Below are positions 49,301-61,445 of a DNA stretch of 64,000 bases, piece by piece; position 1 is the first letter of the stretch; the number at the start of each line of letters is the position of its first letter. The stretch is from Owenia fusiformis (Eukaryota > Annelida > Polychaeta > Sabellida > Oweniidae): the NCBI GenBank assembly GCA_903813345.2, contig CAIIXF020000001.1, forward strand, positions 49,185,885 to 49,249,884. Direction: 5' to 3'. A model generated the notes under the pieces. The model saw only the letters and a list, made by a program, of their open reading frames with translations, did no database searches and was not told where the DNA came from. Position numbers and translations under genes: made by a program.

Positions 49301-52300
49301 ACCTTCTCAAAGTCAAAAAAGGTCAAAAAGGTCTTTTTTCAACTTGCTTCAAATTGACTAAATTTTTTTTTAAAAATCATCTACATGTTCTCAGAAATTT
49401 TAATATGACTTTAGATTTGACTTTAGATTTGACATTTGACCTTCAATGACCTTCTCAATGTCAAAAAAGGTCAAAAAGGTATTTTTTCATCTTGCTTCAA
49501 ATTGACTAATTTTTTTTTAAAAAATCATCTACATGTTCTCAGAAATTTAAATATGACTTTAGATTTGACATTTGACCTTCTCAAGGTCAAAAAAGGTCAA
49601 AAAGGTCTTTTTTCAACTTGCTTCAAATTGACTAATTTCTTTTTCAAAATCATCTACATGTTCTCAGAAATTCAAATCTGACTTTAGATTTGACATTTGA
49701 CCTTTAATGACCTTCTCAAGGTCAAAAAAGGTCAAAAAGGTCTGTTTTCAACTTGCTTCAAATTGACCAAATTTTTTTTCAAAATCATCTACATCTTTTC
49801 AGAAGTTCAAATTTGACTTTACAAGTTCTCAGAAGTTCAAATCTGACTTTAGATTTGACGTTCAAATCTGACTTTAGATTTGACATTTGACCTTCAATGA
49901 CCTTCTCAAGGTCAAAAAGGTCTTTTTTCAACTTGCTTCAAATTGACTAATTTTTTTTTCAAAATCATCTACATGTTCTCAGAAGTTCTTAATAGCTTTA
50001 AATTGACCAAATTGTTTTAGGTGGTGACATTTTGTCATGTTAATGCCTTGTTTCATAGCTACTTTGATATTCATAGGATAGCATGTAAAAATAAAAACAG
50101 TAGTTTCGCAACCAATGTAATGTTCATATTTTTCATATGGTTTTATTCCATAGTAACTTTGATATTGACATATCTGTCAGAACAAAAATGCTTAAAACAA
50201 GAATTTAAATGATAATAGGATGTCTTAGCATATCTTAATTATTTCACTATCATATTTGATACATTAATTTAAATATCTTACCTATGCATTTCATACTGCT
50301 GTTTCGTATTGGTTTACATAGAATACATCTTGTCCGAAAGCCACTTGCTTTATCTACCTAAAACATACAATATATTGTTTGACATTTAAAGTTTTGATTT
50401 CGTTTAACTTGCTCACTGGCTCATTTTTTGGGAGATTTCGGGCAATTTATCATTTTTTATTTTGCCCTTTAATGAATCTAAGACGAGCTATCATAACAAA
50501 AACCGAGAGGCTTGGGTCATATGATTATTTTCTTAAATCTACATGTTATCATTTTCGAAAGTATTGCATCCTCCTAGTCATTAATCTTGAACTTTAGTCA
50601 TTAGTCTTGCATATACTTTTGTCATTAGTCTTGCATATACCAATTATCTTGCATCTTGCAATAAATCTTAAGTAAGGAAAACAAGGTTGGTTTCTTCATT
50701 CTGCAATCTGTGTCCAAAGTTCACTACTAATGGCAATGAAGAAAGGCTAATGACTGATGAAAGATTAATCTCTATGGTGTAAGACTAATGACTAGGATGC
50801 AATACTATCACTATTGATGAAAATTCAATGGCTATGGTGCAAGACTTATTGCTAGGATGCAGCACTATCACCATTGATCAACGGTCAATAACTATGGTGC
50901 AAGACTTATTGATAGGATGCAATACTATCACTTTTGATGCAAAATCTAATCACTATGATGCAACACTTATTGCTAGGATGAAATACTATCACCATTGATC
51001 AAAGGTCAATAACTATGTTGCAAGACTTGTTGAAAGGATGCAAAACTGTCATCATTGATCAAAGGTCAATGACTATGGTATAAGACTTGTTGAAAGGATG
51101 CAAAACTGTCATCATTGATCAAAGGTCAATAACTATGTTGCAAGACTTGTTGAAAGGATGCAAAACTGTCATCATTGATCAAAGGTCAATGACTATAGTG
51201 CAAGACTAATGGCTAGAATGCAATACTACATCATCATAAAGTACAATGGCTATGGCACCTGCCTGCATATTAAACCTGGTATCCTGATAGGCATCTGCAA
51301 TATTAACCGTCTCACCCGTAGATGCCACAATCTCAGCTATCTTATTCCCCATCTTTAGGTCAGTGATGTTTTCACGACTGCAATAACACATGTGATAATT
51401 ATTCAAACAAGAAAGATAGGATGAATAAATAGCAGGCGAAATTGTGTTTTTATCATCGCAGATACAGTTCCTTATTACTCAGATGCCCAGTGCTACGATA
51501 TCAGGCTATTAGAAAGGGTAGTATTATCAAATGGGAATGTTAAATACAGTAAAACCTGTGTATATTGAACATTTTTTCGAGAAAAAACGTTCAGTGTTGG
51601 TAGGTGTTTAATATACTGAGGGTAATTATAAAGAAGTCAGTAGAGTATGTGTGGAGGAATGTATTCACTAGAAAGAGGTGTTCACTAAGACAGGTTTTAC
51701 TGTACATGCAATAGCCGGGAAAGTGTAAAATGAAAGCAATATTTTCAAAAAACATTCCAACGTTTTCCATAGACCTACAATCCTAATTTCATTTTCTGAA
51801 CAAATGAGATATCCGATCAAATAGTACTATAGATGTTAATGAAGCTTTGGAATGCAGAATGTCCAAAAAACGGAAATTCCCTTCGTATCATTTTATTAAT
51901 TGAGCAAATATCCCCTACCTCAAACTTGTGTGGCCATTCCTCTTTGGCACAACCAGGTCAAATACCTTGCTAAATACCACCTTCTGAAAAAGTAAATCAA
52001 TTTATAGATATAAATAGTTTAAAAACTTAAAAAGGGTGTGAAATTGGGAAATCTGGATTTATTATACATTTTAAGCACTTGAATTGAAGTCAATAGAAAG
52101 GGATAATTGCACATACAATTGTCATATTTTGTTTTTGTGTATTGATTTAAGTTTAATGTCTTGTATTAGTAGTTGAATATATTACTTGAAAGTCAATTAA
52201 TCTGACGATACGAAATTGTTCCTCAAATGTAATCACGGGATGCCAACTACGACTAGACCGTTAATTTGAATTTTAGACCTAGAAGATGTTTGAAAATCAG

Positions 52301-55300
52301 TGAGTCAAACTGGTACCATTAAACCCAGAACAAAAATGCCTTTCTGTTGGTACATTTTTACTTTATACAGAGGCGCTCCTTTGAGCGGAGTTTTTGTCCC
52401 CATCTGTGAGGAGTGCTTCACACAGCTGGGGACCCAAGACGCCGCTAAATCTAGTGACTCGGTACAATAAAGCAATGCACCGACAGAAAGGCATTTTTGC
52501 TTTCCTTTGAATGGAACAAGTTTGAAGAAAAACGGTGCACTATGATACTCAAATCCTTGATTTTCAAAGACCTGGTAGGTCTATAATTCAAATTAACAGT
52601 CGTAGTTGGGACCTCGTGATAATTGGATCTAAAAAAGAGCTATAATAACTTGACTGCCATAAGTTGTCAAACGGTACATCTTCTACGATTAAAAAATCCA
52701 GGGACCCAGATGTCTTTGGGCAGTTATATGGTTATATATCATATTCTTTTTGTTCTTGAATACATCATTATATCACGCGAATGAATTCCCATATGTTTTA
52801 ATTACACTGATAAGTTGAATATCATATCCTTAGTGGGTATAATGATTCATGTTTCATAGATGATGATTTCATCTCGGTTCAATATCAGATATTTCCCCTG
52901 GAGTCCTATCCGTTGATGTAACCGCATACCTTATTATTTCATAAAATAACAGTTTTTGAATTGATTTTAGATATACCCATATTGTTGATTGGCCAAACGT
53001 AAATATCTTCCAGTCTCAGATAGCCAAGGCATAATCTAGAAACAAGACAGTGCTGTGTTTTAAGAAGGATGTATTGCGGGCAGAATTGGGTATCCTTTAT
53101 AATCATGGCGACAAAAGTCAGTATATAGTAACGTATGTACCGAGGATGAAGAACATCCCAGGTACTATATAGTGATAATGGAATCTGTCAGATAAGCCTT
53201 AATTAAGCTGTTTCCTCCTGTTCATCCTCCAATTGTTTTGATGAGTTTAAATGATAAAATACATATTCCTGCATACGTTTTCACTTGTTGAGCACTTGTC
53301 AACATTACCATTTACTTATTATTGAGGGATTTAACAGGGGTCCACAAAAAATGAAAAATATTAGATTTTGATAATTTTGAAGTTTACAACAGATTATCTA
53401 CTTATGAATTGGTTTTTTGGGATGGTTATTAGCATGACATATTGATTTTATCTGTTTAATTGAAAATAAAATCACCTGTCTGACTATATTTTGCATTTAA
53501 AATGATTAAAATTAATTGTTCCGTTTAGTTCACTTTCTTTTAACGTCATCTTGTTTTTGTTGATCCGCCAATTGTTTTGATATGTTTAAATGATAAAACA
53601 TATATTCCTACATACGTTTTCACATGTTGAGCACTTGTCAACATTACCATTTACTTATTATTGAGGGGTTTGACAGGGGTCCACAAAAAATACAAATATT
53701 AGATTTTGGTATTTTTGAAGTTTACAAAGGATTATCTACTCATGAATCGGTTTTTGAGAAGGTTATTAGCATGACCTATTGATTTTATCTGTTTAATTGA
53801 AAATAAGATCGTGTGTCTGATTATGTTGTTCCATTTTGTTCACTTTCTTTTAACATCATCTTGTTTTTGTTGATCCACCAATTGTTAAATGATATGTGTA
53901 AATGATAAAACATGTATTATCACATACATTTTCACCTGTTGAGGACTTTACTGTTTACTTATTATTGAGGGGTTTAACAGGGAGGGGTCAACAAAAATAT
54001 TAGATTTTGATAGTTTTGAAGTTTACAACAGATTATCTAGTCACTAATCGGCTTTTGGAAAGTTTACTAGTATAACAAATTGATTTTATCTCGATGTACA
54101 TTAGATGTTCAAGAGACCAATAAACTTATTTATTAATTATTGAGGGGTTTAACAGGGGTTCACAAAAAATATAGAAAATATAAGATTTTGATATTTTTGA
54201 AGTTTTTTTGGAAAGGTTATTAATATTAGTATGCCATATTGATTTTATCTGTTTAATTGAAACTAAGATCGTCTGTTTGACTTTATTTTGCATTCAAAAT
54301 GATAAAAATAATGGTTCCATTTAGTTCACTTTCTTTTAACATCATCTTGTTTTTCGTTGATCTGCGTTGTTAATGATATGTTTAAATGATAAAACATATA
54401 TTCCTACATACGTTTTCACCCGTTGAGAACCTGTCAACATTACCGTTTACTTATCATTGAGGGGTTTAACAGAGGTCCATAATAATGAAAAATATTAGAT
54501 ATTGACACTTTCGAAGTTAACAACGAATTTTCCACTTATGAATCGGCTTTTGGAAAGGTTATTAGCATGACATATTGATTTTATCTTTTTAATTGAAAAT
54601 AATATCATCTGTCTGACTATATTTTGCATTCAACATGATTAAAAATAATGGTTCTATTTAGTTCACTTTCTTTGAACACAATCTTGTTTTCGTTGATCTG
54701 CAAATTGTTTCTGCCTATATTCCCACATACGTTTTCACCTGTTGAGCACTGAAACTGAGCACTGTTTACATTTTAAAACCTTGGAAAAAGCATTTGATCA
54801 CATATAATATTGCATTTAAATCATAATCTAAGATGAGTTAGGAATTTATTCCCACTATTTATAAAAATTTTAACATCAATAAAGCATATGATATATGATT
54901 TTTGCGATACGGGCTCTACAAGCATCTCGACAAGCAAATAACTTTAGTAATAGAAAATTAAGCCTTTACCCTGATTATTTTATTTAGTAGAAAATAGACT
55001 GTCCTATGAGGCAATGCTAGAACCCAAACTTTCTCTTGAAATTAATAAATACCGTCTCGCCCAATATTTTTTTCTGGAATAGGTATTCTGCCATTATCAG
55101 CTGCTGATCATCAATATTTTGGCTTAATATTGCCCGCAGAAATGACGTTATTAGAATTATTGCTCAGGTCGATATAGTAACAAATGCCACCTAAACTAGC
55201 ACTAATACCACTAAAACATGCCCCGCAAGGTGGTAATAATAGTAACTGATCCGACAACTATCCACAAAATATTCTTTTTTATATATTTTTGAATTAATCT

Positions 55301-58300
55301 TGAATTAAATCTTCAATAAATGAAAATCTGAACCACTTTAAGATATTCAAAAAATTCAGTGTGCCATGTTTATAGTATTCACATATCAGAGATGATCAAA
55401 ATCGCTCCACAACTTTTCGAGTTATAGTAAAATATGTTAAAATGGCGGCTATGTTTAAAATGGCCGCCTTCTCCCAAAAGTGTCATTAGACAGTGTGCCA
55501 TGCTTATAGTATTCACATACCAAATATGAACGAAATCACTCCACTACTTTTCGAGTTACAGCAAAAATCGTAAAATAACAAGTAAAGGCCACCATTTTTC
55601 AAGATGGCTGCCATGTGCTTCTTCAACATCTGCATTTCTAGCTTTATTAATGTCCAAAATGGCCGCTATTTTTAAATGAGTGGCCATTTTGAAAATCGGC
55701 TTTCGAGCAGAACTTCTACCCCCACAGGGTATATGTGTACAAAATATGAACAAAATTGGGCCAACAGTATTTGAGTTATTGCCCGAACGGACGTACGTAC
55801 GTACGGACGGACAGACGGACGTATATCCCTCCGAACTTCGTTCAATTAGATAACTATTTAAAATTAATTCAAATTGTTAGGACATGATACTAAGCTTATA
55901 AAGTAAAAATTTGATTAGTTACACCAATCATTGTGATTTTAGAGCCCATTGTTATTTCATTCTACAGTTTAAATTGTATAAATCTTCTTAATATCAACGT
56001 ATTTATAATAGTCTACACTTATTTAATGCCTGTTTATAATGATACTGAACATTACTGTAATATTGAAATCATATAAGTAATAAAGATCCCAAAGTGGAGG
56101 TCAATGTCCCCTCCTCCCATTTGTGACATGGCGTTATACGAATTAGGTTGAAGACATCAGAATGAAACCTGTTTTCATGATTAATACACCTCAATGATGT
56201 AATTTAATCGTAAAACTGTACTAGCTTTTCATCTAAGAACTATCCGGAAAAATACTTAATATTTGTAAAATAGACCCCTGCTGAAATCGTTCATAAATGA
56301 AGTTCTGTAACTTTGTATGGTGCTCAAAAATTCATAAATGGTCAATGTTATAATCCCAACTAAAAAAACGCAAATTAAAAACATTAGGCTGTAACAATAA
56401 GCATTAAAAAATTATCTTGTGTTTGATGAGTTATACCCCCACTGTGAACATGGATTCCATTTTGATCTAATTTTTCAGTTGAAATTTTACATTATGCTCT
56501 TGACATATAATAATTCATGCTTTTTGTACTTATTTATTATCTATTCACAAGAAATCTTTTAAAACGATTATTTCTTAAAAAAATGGACCCCTGCTTAAAT
56601 CTCAAATAAATGATAAACGGTAATGTTGTGTGATCCTCAACAAGCAATACCATATTCAGTGATATTAAATCTATCAATATAATCTATAAAAATGATTGGA
56701 ACTTGAACAGGAGGTAATTTCCAAATATTTGTCAATTCCTTTATCACTAATATCTAGTATGTAGATGGCAATGGCTTATCAGGAAAACGCTCAATGGTAA
56801 TAATTGAAATAATTGAAAAACAAAAACGCATAATCAATGTGCAGCTTTATTATATATATTCTAGAATTAAACATTGTTTTTGATAGATATTTTGAATCCT
56901 GCAAATCAAACAAGACAATAATATATACTCCAATGATTTGAGCGAAATATACTAAAGAAAGTGCTATTGTCTTAGTTTTCCTTTAAATTGAATTCAAAAC
57001 GTTGTCCTGCCACTAAACCACAAAATGGATGAACTTCCTGGATAGAAGTTTTTTGCTTTTTCGATTTAAACCTATGTAACAGTCATGTTGCGGATTATCA
57101 TTTGGCACAAAGTTAGACAATATAGTCTAGCTTTTAAAAATTCCCTTGGTTTGGAATTTGATTTTTAAATAAAGCTGCAATTCATGCATTTAGATCATCG
57201 CTTTTGTTACATTGACGAAAGTCGGCAAAGTAACATACATTGGTAATATAACGGACTTTCGTCAATGTAACAAAAGCGAGGGGCTAAATAAAATATATGA
57301 ATTGCAACTTCATTAACAAGATAAATTCCAAATCGAAAAAACTTATTAAAACTACTATACTATTTTCTAAATTTGTTCCAAATTATAATCTGCAACTTGA
57401 CTTATAAGTAAGGTTTAAATCGAGAAAACTCGTAACCAGGAAGTTCATCCATTTTGTTACATTGACGTTCCGTCAAAGTAACTTGTTGTGGAACAGTGTA
57501 AATGGCAAGGTGTATCCAGAAATGGAGAAATATAAACATCTTATGATATCACTAGTCTACTAGCGAGCTCCGACTCTAAATCGGTTATTTTGAATAAGGT
57601 CGTTTACATGTAAGTATTTAACCATTCGTTTTCTATTGTATTACCAATTACCACTCATACTGTAAGGTATGATACCACTCAGTAAATGACTTAATTATGA
57701 CTATTTGTATAGGAGGTTCATCACAAGGATTAAATTGTTTCACTTAATCGATACGAAGTCGCAAGTGGGAATCATAAGAAGTACATGTCGTATATACAAA
57801 TGTAAGTTTAGCGAGGGTGTCCAGGAAACCAGATTTAAGATGGAACCCATCCATCATGCTATTTTGACATTGTTTCGATATATTACACGCCATTTACAGT
57901 AAAGATGGACAATATATAGTTACCATGGTAACTGAAATCAGGGACCGTCAATTCGTGTATTATCAGGATAAATTTATCTCTGGTAATTAGTAACGATGCA
58001 TTGTGGAACGTATCCAGTAATCTATTCCTAGAATGGAGAATTCAATCCTACGAACTCAGGGCTTGAGACAGGTGATACATCTGACATTATCTCAATACAT
58101 CTATAGAGGATGTTTCAATCCGATTGTCAATCTTATATCTGATAAATCTGGCGGATTGTACGAATTCAACAAAAATATCTAAATATAGATAAATAAGTGC
58201 AATTTTATCTTGATAGATTATTAAGGAGGTGAAATCTTCTATTCGTTTTAAAAAATCAAGTCAGAATATTATTAAAATGAAGTAATTAAAAACATGAGAC

Positions 58301-59126
58301 GTCGTACCCAGGAGTCATAGTATATTTCATCGTTTTTTTATTGTGACTATTTCCCAAATTGAACAGTTCTGAATATCGAAAATTTTGGAATTATCGTACA
58401 TTTATGAGAAAATCACGAGGAGTCGTAAATGATAAGAATTGTAATTGCATTTTTGACTTTTTTGGGTAGTATGTGTATTTATAAATGTTACCTCCGAATT
58501 CTGGTCTCGCAGGAGAACTGAGCACCGTTCACACTTGAGTAATGATTGAGCCTTTTGCATAATTTTCTGGACTACTTTTTCTACCGAGGTTTGTTCCTCG
58601 AAGAGATCATGAGCAACTTCCAGCAGCACCTAAGCAATGGGAAAACATAAATGGCAGTATTAGACTAGATGAAAGCCAAGAGGGGGTTGTTTTGGTGTAA
58701 ATCCTATATTCATTGCATAACCTGTGTGTCCGATCTGCTCTGATGAAGGATCGACTACTTTAACATGGGACCTCGAGCAATTTTTGCAAGGTCAGCAGAA
58801 TTTACAATATTCAAGGAACAACGTATATTTTATTTTAATTACAGGTACTATACCGTAGCCTATTTTGACACGTTTTAATGAAATAAATGATTGGATCTGA
58901 GTTAGTCAGTTTTGATTTTGACCCCTCTTGCACAACCATTTCCTTCAGATTTTCCATAAATTTCTTCCGATTGACATGATCGAGGAATTAGATAACCTTG
59001 CAATCCTGTAATGATTGTAACTAATGTCAAACTTACTCTGTTTCTGTCATACTCCACAGTATATGACTCAAACATTTGTGCATTGCTGATTGCCATGCCA
59101 CAAAAGGCCAAGTACGTCTCAAACAC
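43371..59126 (-). CDS. PDE11A: PDE11-type dual-GAF 3',5'-cyclic nucleotide phosphodiesterase (3' part; 5' exons beyond window)
   Basis: Seventeen - strand exons join in phase, listed from 5' to 3' of the gene: 59126-59037, 58629-58492, 51983-51919, 51377-51263, 50357-50282, 48756-48689, 48132-48040, 47497-47447, 46852-46706, 46206-46099, 45882-45773, 45647-45557, 45360-45260, 44990-44849, 44208-44134, 43808-43725, 43499-43371 (560 residues plus TGA). Seen: the end of GAF-A ([17 protein letters not shown]), the linker helix ([17 protein letters not shown]), GAF-B ([31 protein letters not shown]), and the catalytic domain with [51 protein letters not shown] and the nucleotide-binding Gln in LQMGWIDG. 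It hydrolyses cAMP and cGMP in the family. Similarity is closer to PDE11 than PDE5 ([25 protein letters not shown]). The start of GAF-A and the N-terminus are missing. Confidence 0.93.
44408..44464. repeat. Short inverted repeat
   Basis: CCAGAGACATATA pairs with TATATGTCTCTG across about 30 bp that contain a second palindrome (AAAACATGTTTT). In a PDE11 intron. Confidence 0.6.
45433..45590 (-). repeat. 54-bp triplication of a PDE11 exon end with its splice donor
   Basis: Three head-to-tail copies at 45433, 45487 and 45541 with an exact 54-bp period. The last is the true 3' end of exon 45647-45557 plus donor. The other two, inside the intron, still read HTIMILN followed by a GTGAGT donor. In-frame extension into the first intron copy meets TGA at once. 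Confidence 0.88.
46866..47022. repeat. Minisatellite, about 19-20-bp unit
   Basis: About eight copies of AAAGTACAGTAAATGATAA with substitutions, in a PDE11 intron. Confidence 0.85.
47022..47180. mobile_element. Possible pogo-like miniature element remnant
   Basis: TACAGTAAACTTGTGTGGGG at the left, and a right side with GAGAGGTGTTCCTTGTAGAG and GAGGTGTTCTCTATG resembling the element at 51545-51704. The right end is eroded. Confidence 0.4.
47625..48030. repeat. Minisatellite, about 32-bp unit
   Basis: About 12 copies of AAGTGGCATACTTCAATCAT/GGTGAGTGCT with TATATAGCAT variants. It ends about 10 bp before PDE11 exon 48040-48132 and contains GGTGAGTGCT, a donor-like word on the + strand. Confidence 0.85.
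48255..48650. repeat. Minisatellite, about 50-bp unit
   Basis: About eight copies of AATGTTCAATGACTTTATGA/ATTAAAGTACATTACAATAC/CAGAACATGT. It fills most of the intron before exon 48689-48756. Confidence 0.88.
48885..50047 (+). mobile_element. Satellite-bearing interspersed element, copy C (best preserved ends)
   Basis: The left end is the hairpin ATGTCACCAC-caaaa-GTGGTGACAT, then TTGTTATGGTCTCC, GGCGTCTGTAACAATTTCTT and about seven units of the AGGTCA-rich satellite (49030-49990). The right end is TTAGGTGGTGACATTTTGTC, then TAATGCC. ATGTCACCACC at the left and GGTGGTGACAT at the right are also inverted copies. It lies in a PDE11 intron, antisense to that gene. Confidence 0.85.
50740..51220. 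repeat. Minisatellite, about 60-bp unit
   Basis: About eight copies containing CAAAGGTCAATGACTATGGT and GCAAGACTTGTTGAAAGGAT/GCAAAACTGTCATCATTGAT. The 3'-most copies are near-identical. Lies directly downstream (gene sense) of the GC donor of PDE11 exon 51263-51377. Confidence 0.88.
51255..51265 (-). promoter_or_regulatory. Non-canonical GC splice donor
   Basis: The - strand sequence ATGCAG|GCAGGTGCC puts the exon end at 51263. Ending at the GC keeps frame with exon 50357-50282 and gives RFNMQ-VDKASGF, which aligns without gaps to the family. The nearby GT (four bases on) would give a TAA within three codons. Confidence 0.8.
51545..51704. mobile_element. pogo/Tigger-like miniature element
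   Basis: TACAGTAAAACCTGT at the left and ACAGGTTTTACTGTA at the right: 15-bp perfect terminal inverted repeats bounded by TA. 160 bp, no ORF. Confidence 0.85.
52232..52620. mobile_element. Self-complementary element with a structured core
   Basis: ATCACGGGATGCCAACTACG at the left returns inverted as CGTAGTTGGGACCTCGTGAT at the right. A second nested pair (TGCCTTTCTGTTGGT with ACCGACAGAAAGGCA) encloses a core with two hairpins: CGCTC-CTTT-GAGCG at 52374-52387 and GTCCCCA...TGGGGAC at 52396-52433. No ORF. Confidence 0.7.
53215..54760. repeat. Diverged large tandem repeat, roughly 350-400-bp unit
   Basis: About four copies share ACATACGTTTTCAC, TGTTGAGCACTTGTCAACAT, TTATTGAGGGGTTTAACAGG, AAAAATATTAGATTTTG and CTTTCTTTTAACATCATCTT in the same order. 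Confidence 0.75.
55380..55835. repeat. Interspersed repeat with ACGG-rich tail
   Basis: Paired blocks (ATCGCTCCACAACTTTTCGA and ATCACTCCACTACTTTTCGA), AAAATGGCGGC/AAATGGCCGCC words, and an end with TTGAGTTATTGCCCGAACGG then CGGACGTACG words. It looks like a dispersed family, but only this copy is seen here. Confidence 0.55.
57000..57485. mobile_element. Fold-back element centred on GTTACATTGACGAAAGTC
   Basis: CTTTTGTTACATTGACGAAA (about 57200) and its reverse complement TTTCGTCAATGTAACAAAAG (about 57265) flank a short loop. Outward, GGATGAACTTCCTGG (57026) and CCAGGAAGTTCATCC (57437) also pair. Arms of about 200 bp; no ORF. Confidence 0.7.
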
Positions 59127-61440
59127 CTGAAACATACACAATGGGGCATCATTCTCGAGTCGACTACGATAAAGACTTACTCTTGCTTCAAGACACTGCC
59201 GCCCCTTATTTACTTCAACAACAGGGAAGATATTGTTGGAGTAATAGGGGGGGGGGGGGGTACGGTAAGGGTCTCAAAGCAAGACTATCACGACTACGAG
59301 GATGGGGTAGTGTTTCGTTTTGTAAAATACGTTCAATGTTTATTTGATGACATTTGTTTTAGTAATTTTCCTGAATTAATTTTGAATAGTTTGAATTTTT
59401 TGTGTTGTCTAAAGTATCATACAATTATGTTGCCTTTTACATGTAATAGTGTCATTCGCTATGGTTTATGAAATTTATTATCAGCAAGGTTCATTCAACC
59501 CAGACTTTCCTTAACAATTTATTGACTTAATAACAGCAGAAAAGACCATGGAATCAATATCTGAAATGCAATAAATAGCACATCATCCCTTCCTTTGACC
59601 CGTATAGCAGGTACTTAAAGTGGCAGCAAAGAATATTGTACTTTGTTGAAAGTGAGTTTTCATTTCGTACAATTCCAATCATACACATAAAAAAGAATTG
59701 AGGTTCTTGCAGGATTTTGAAGATCTAATTTTGAGACGGAGACATTCATCAAACTTGAAAAAGGGACGTCTTCTTTGTTATTGTCATTGACCTAACAGCA
59801 TTTAGTTTTGTAATGAATAATTAAAACATCAGAACTATTTGACCTTATAGGCATGGTATGACATACCCTTTGTAGTCGTTTGATTTCGCTTCTTAAAAGA
59901 GAACTTCGTCGTTTACAACTCAACTCTGCGCCCAGGGATGGCATGAAATATTTAATTAAGAACAAAACAATATTGTTGATAAAACTGTGACACCTTTTTA
60001 GAAAGCTTTTCAACTTTTCAAATACTAAATAGACATGTTTTGCGTACGCAAAATGACAATATTTGAATGATAGTAATACAACAACATGAGAAACCATGGG
60101 AAACCATGAGAACACTTTTAGCTTCTTTCTACTTGAAGACGAAAAGATGTGATGAGTGACACAAGAACATTACATCCAATAACGAGCTCATCAGTGCATT
60201 TTCTATAAAATGTGTCTGTTGAACTAAAATTGTACTTGACTGTTCTATCATGCGAGACATTGTCAATCAAGGTCGATTGCTTATGTACAAACTAATATAA
60301 ATCATATTGATGATTGCAAAGAATCGTGCCATTTATCTATTCAGGTGAATCTCCTGTAATTGTATTGTGTGAACATCGTTAATGTGAAGCTCAGATTGAA
60401 GTATTACGTCACGCCAACATGCACTCATGCAACAACGAAGTCACCATCCCCTCATATACCTGTTCTACAAGTATTTACACGACGCCTAATGAAATAATTT
60501 ATGAGATAGTCGCTACACTCAAACGCACATAGATTTAAAGTCAACAACATTAAGGTGAGGGTTCCATCGCCGATCACGGGGAATCAGACTACTATGGTAG
60601 AGGCTTATGGGCAAATATAGATATTTTCAAAATCAGTTGTTTTACTGAAACCTGCTGTGTGAGTAGATACCAGGTACATTTGATGTGCGCTATTTTAAAG
60701 TCATCACAACTAGTTATCATAATCATGCGATGTATACTGAAAATATTGCTTATTATTTCTCAAAAACAGCTTAAATGATGATCTTTTAGAGAGGCTTTGT
60801 ATAAAAAACCTCCTATCTCATACCCACCTAACCACGTACGTTGGACATAATACTGCTTCTGAAACGATGAAAACATCAGTTTGCTCCAATTTCATCTTCC
60901 TCGTGTTGTACCTTACCTCACGTGTTCAACTGTCACGCTTAATTTGGTACAGCCCCTGTGACCTTTGTACTATATTCACACAAGGCAAGGCAAGGTACAT
61001 CCGATTTCAGCCAATCCGAGCACATTATATCATATAACTGCAGTGCATTATATAAACAATCAGCGCAGCCAAAACTTGACCCTGGCAAAAAGTCTCTTTG
61101 AAAATATGTTCTTTTAGTGATTTCGTATCTTTTAAATAACATGGTAGAAAATATTTTGCAATTTGTATTATGTTACCTATGCATGTACCTATGCTATGTA
61201 TTTTAAATTTCGAGCGAATTGCATCTCATAGGGATCATTCAAAGTCATATTTGTAGTTTCCTGAAAGTTCATTTGGAAATGTAATGTGTTAATGTCATTT
61301 GGTGGTTCATCCTTGACATAACCATATTAGGGCTATGGAATTACTGTATATAGATATAGTCGAGTCAAGTCATGCTTGTACATCCAGCATTTCGTTTAAC
61401 TATCCACACAGTGATCCACCAATTTATTTACGTACGTCTG
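59127..61440. other. No exon recognised
   Basis: In PDE11 gene sense this is the intron before exon 59126-59037. I looked on the - strand for the rest of GAF-A and found nothing convincing, so those exons probably lie beyond 64000. A G-run occurs at about 59248-59261. Confidence 0.4.
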
Positions 61441-61445
61441 TACAT

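Larger units (their letters stand above)
51984..58491. other. 6.5-kb PDE11 intron
   Basis: No extra exon recognised on either strand. Contains the hairpin element at 52232-52620, diverged long tandem repeats at 53215-54760, a GGCCGCC/AAAATGG repeat ending in CGGACG words (55380-55830), and a fold-back unit at 57000-57485. The rest is AT-rich and unassigned. Confidence 0.6.

Noticed and set aside
59076-59471. 131-codon + strand frame overlapping the GAF-A exon
   Set aside because: It is the antisense shadow of PDE11 exon 59126-59037 plus a G-run; no family features.
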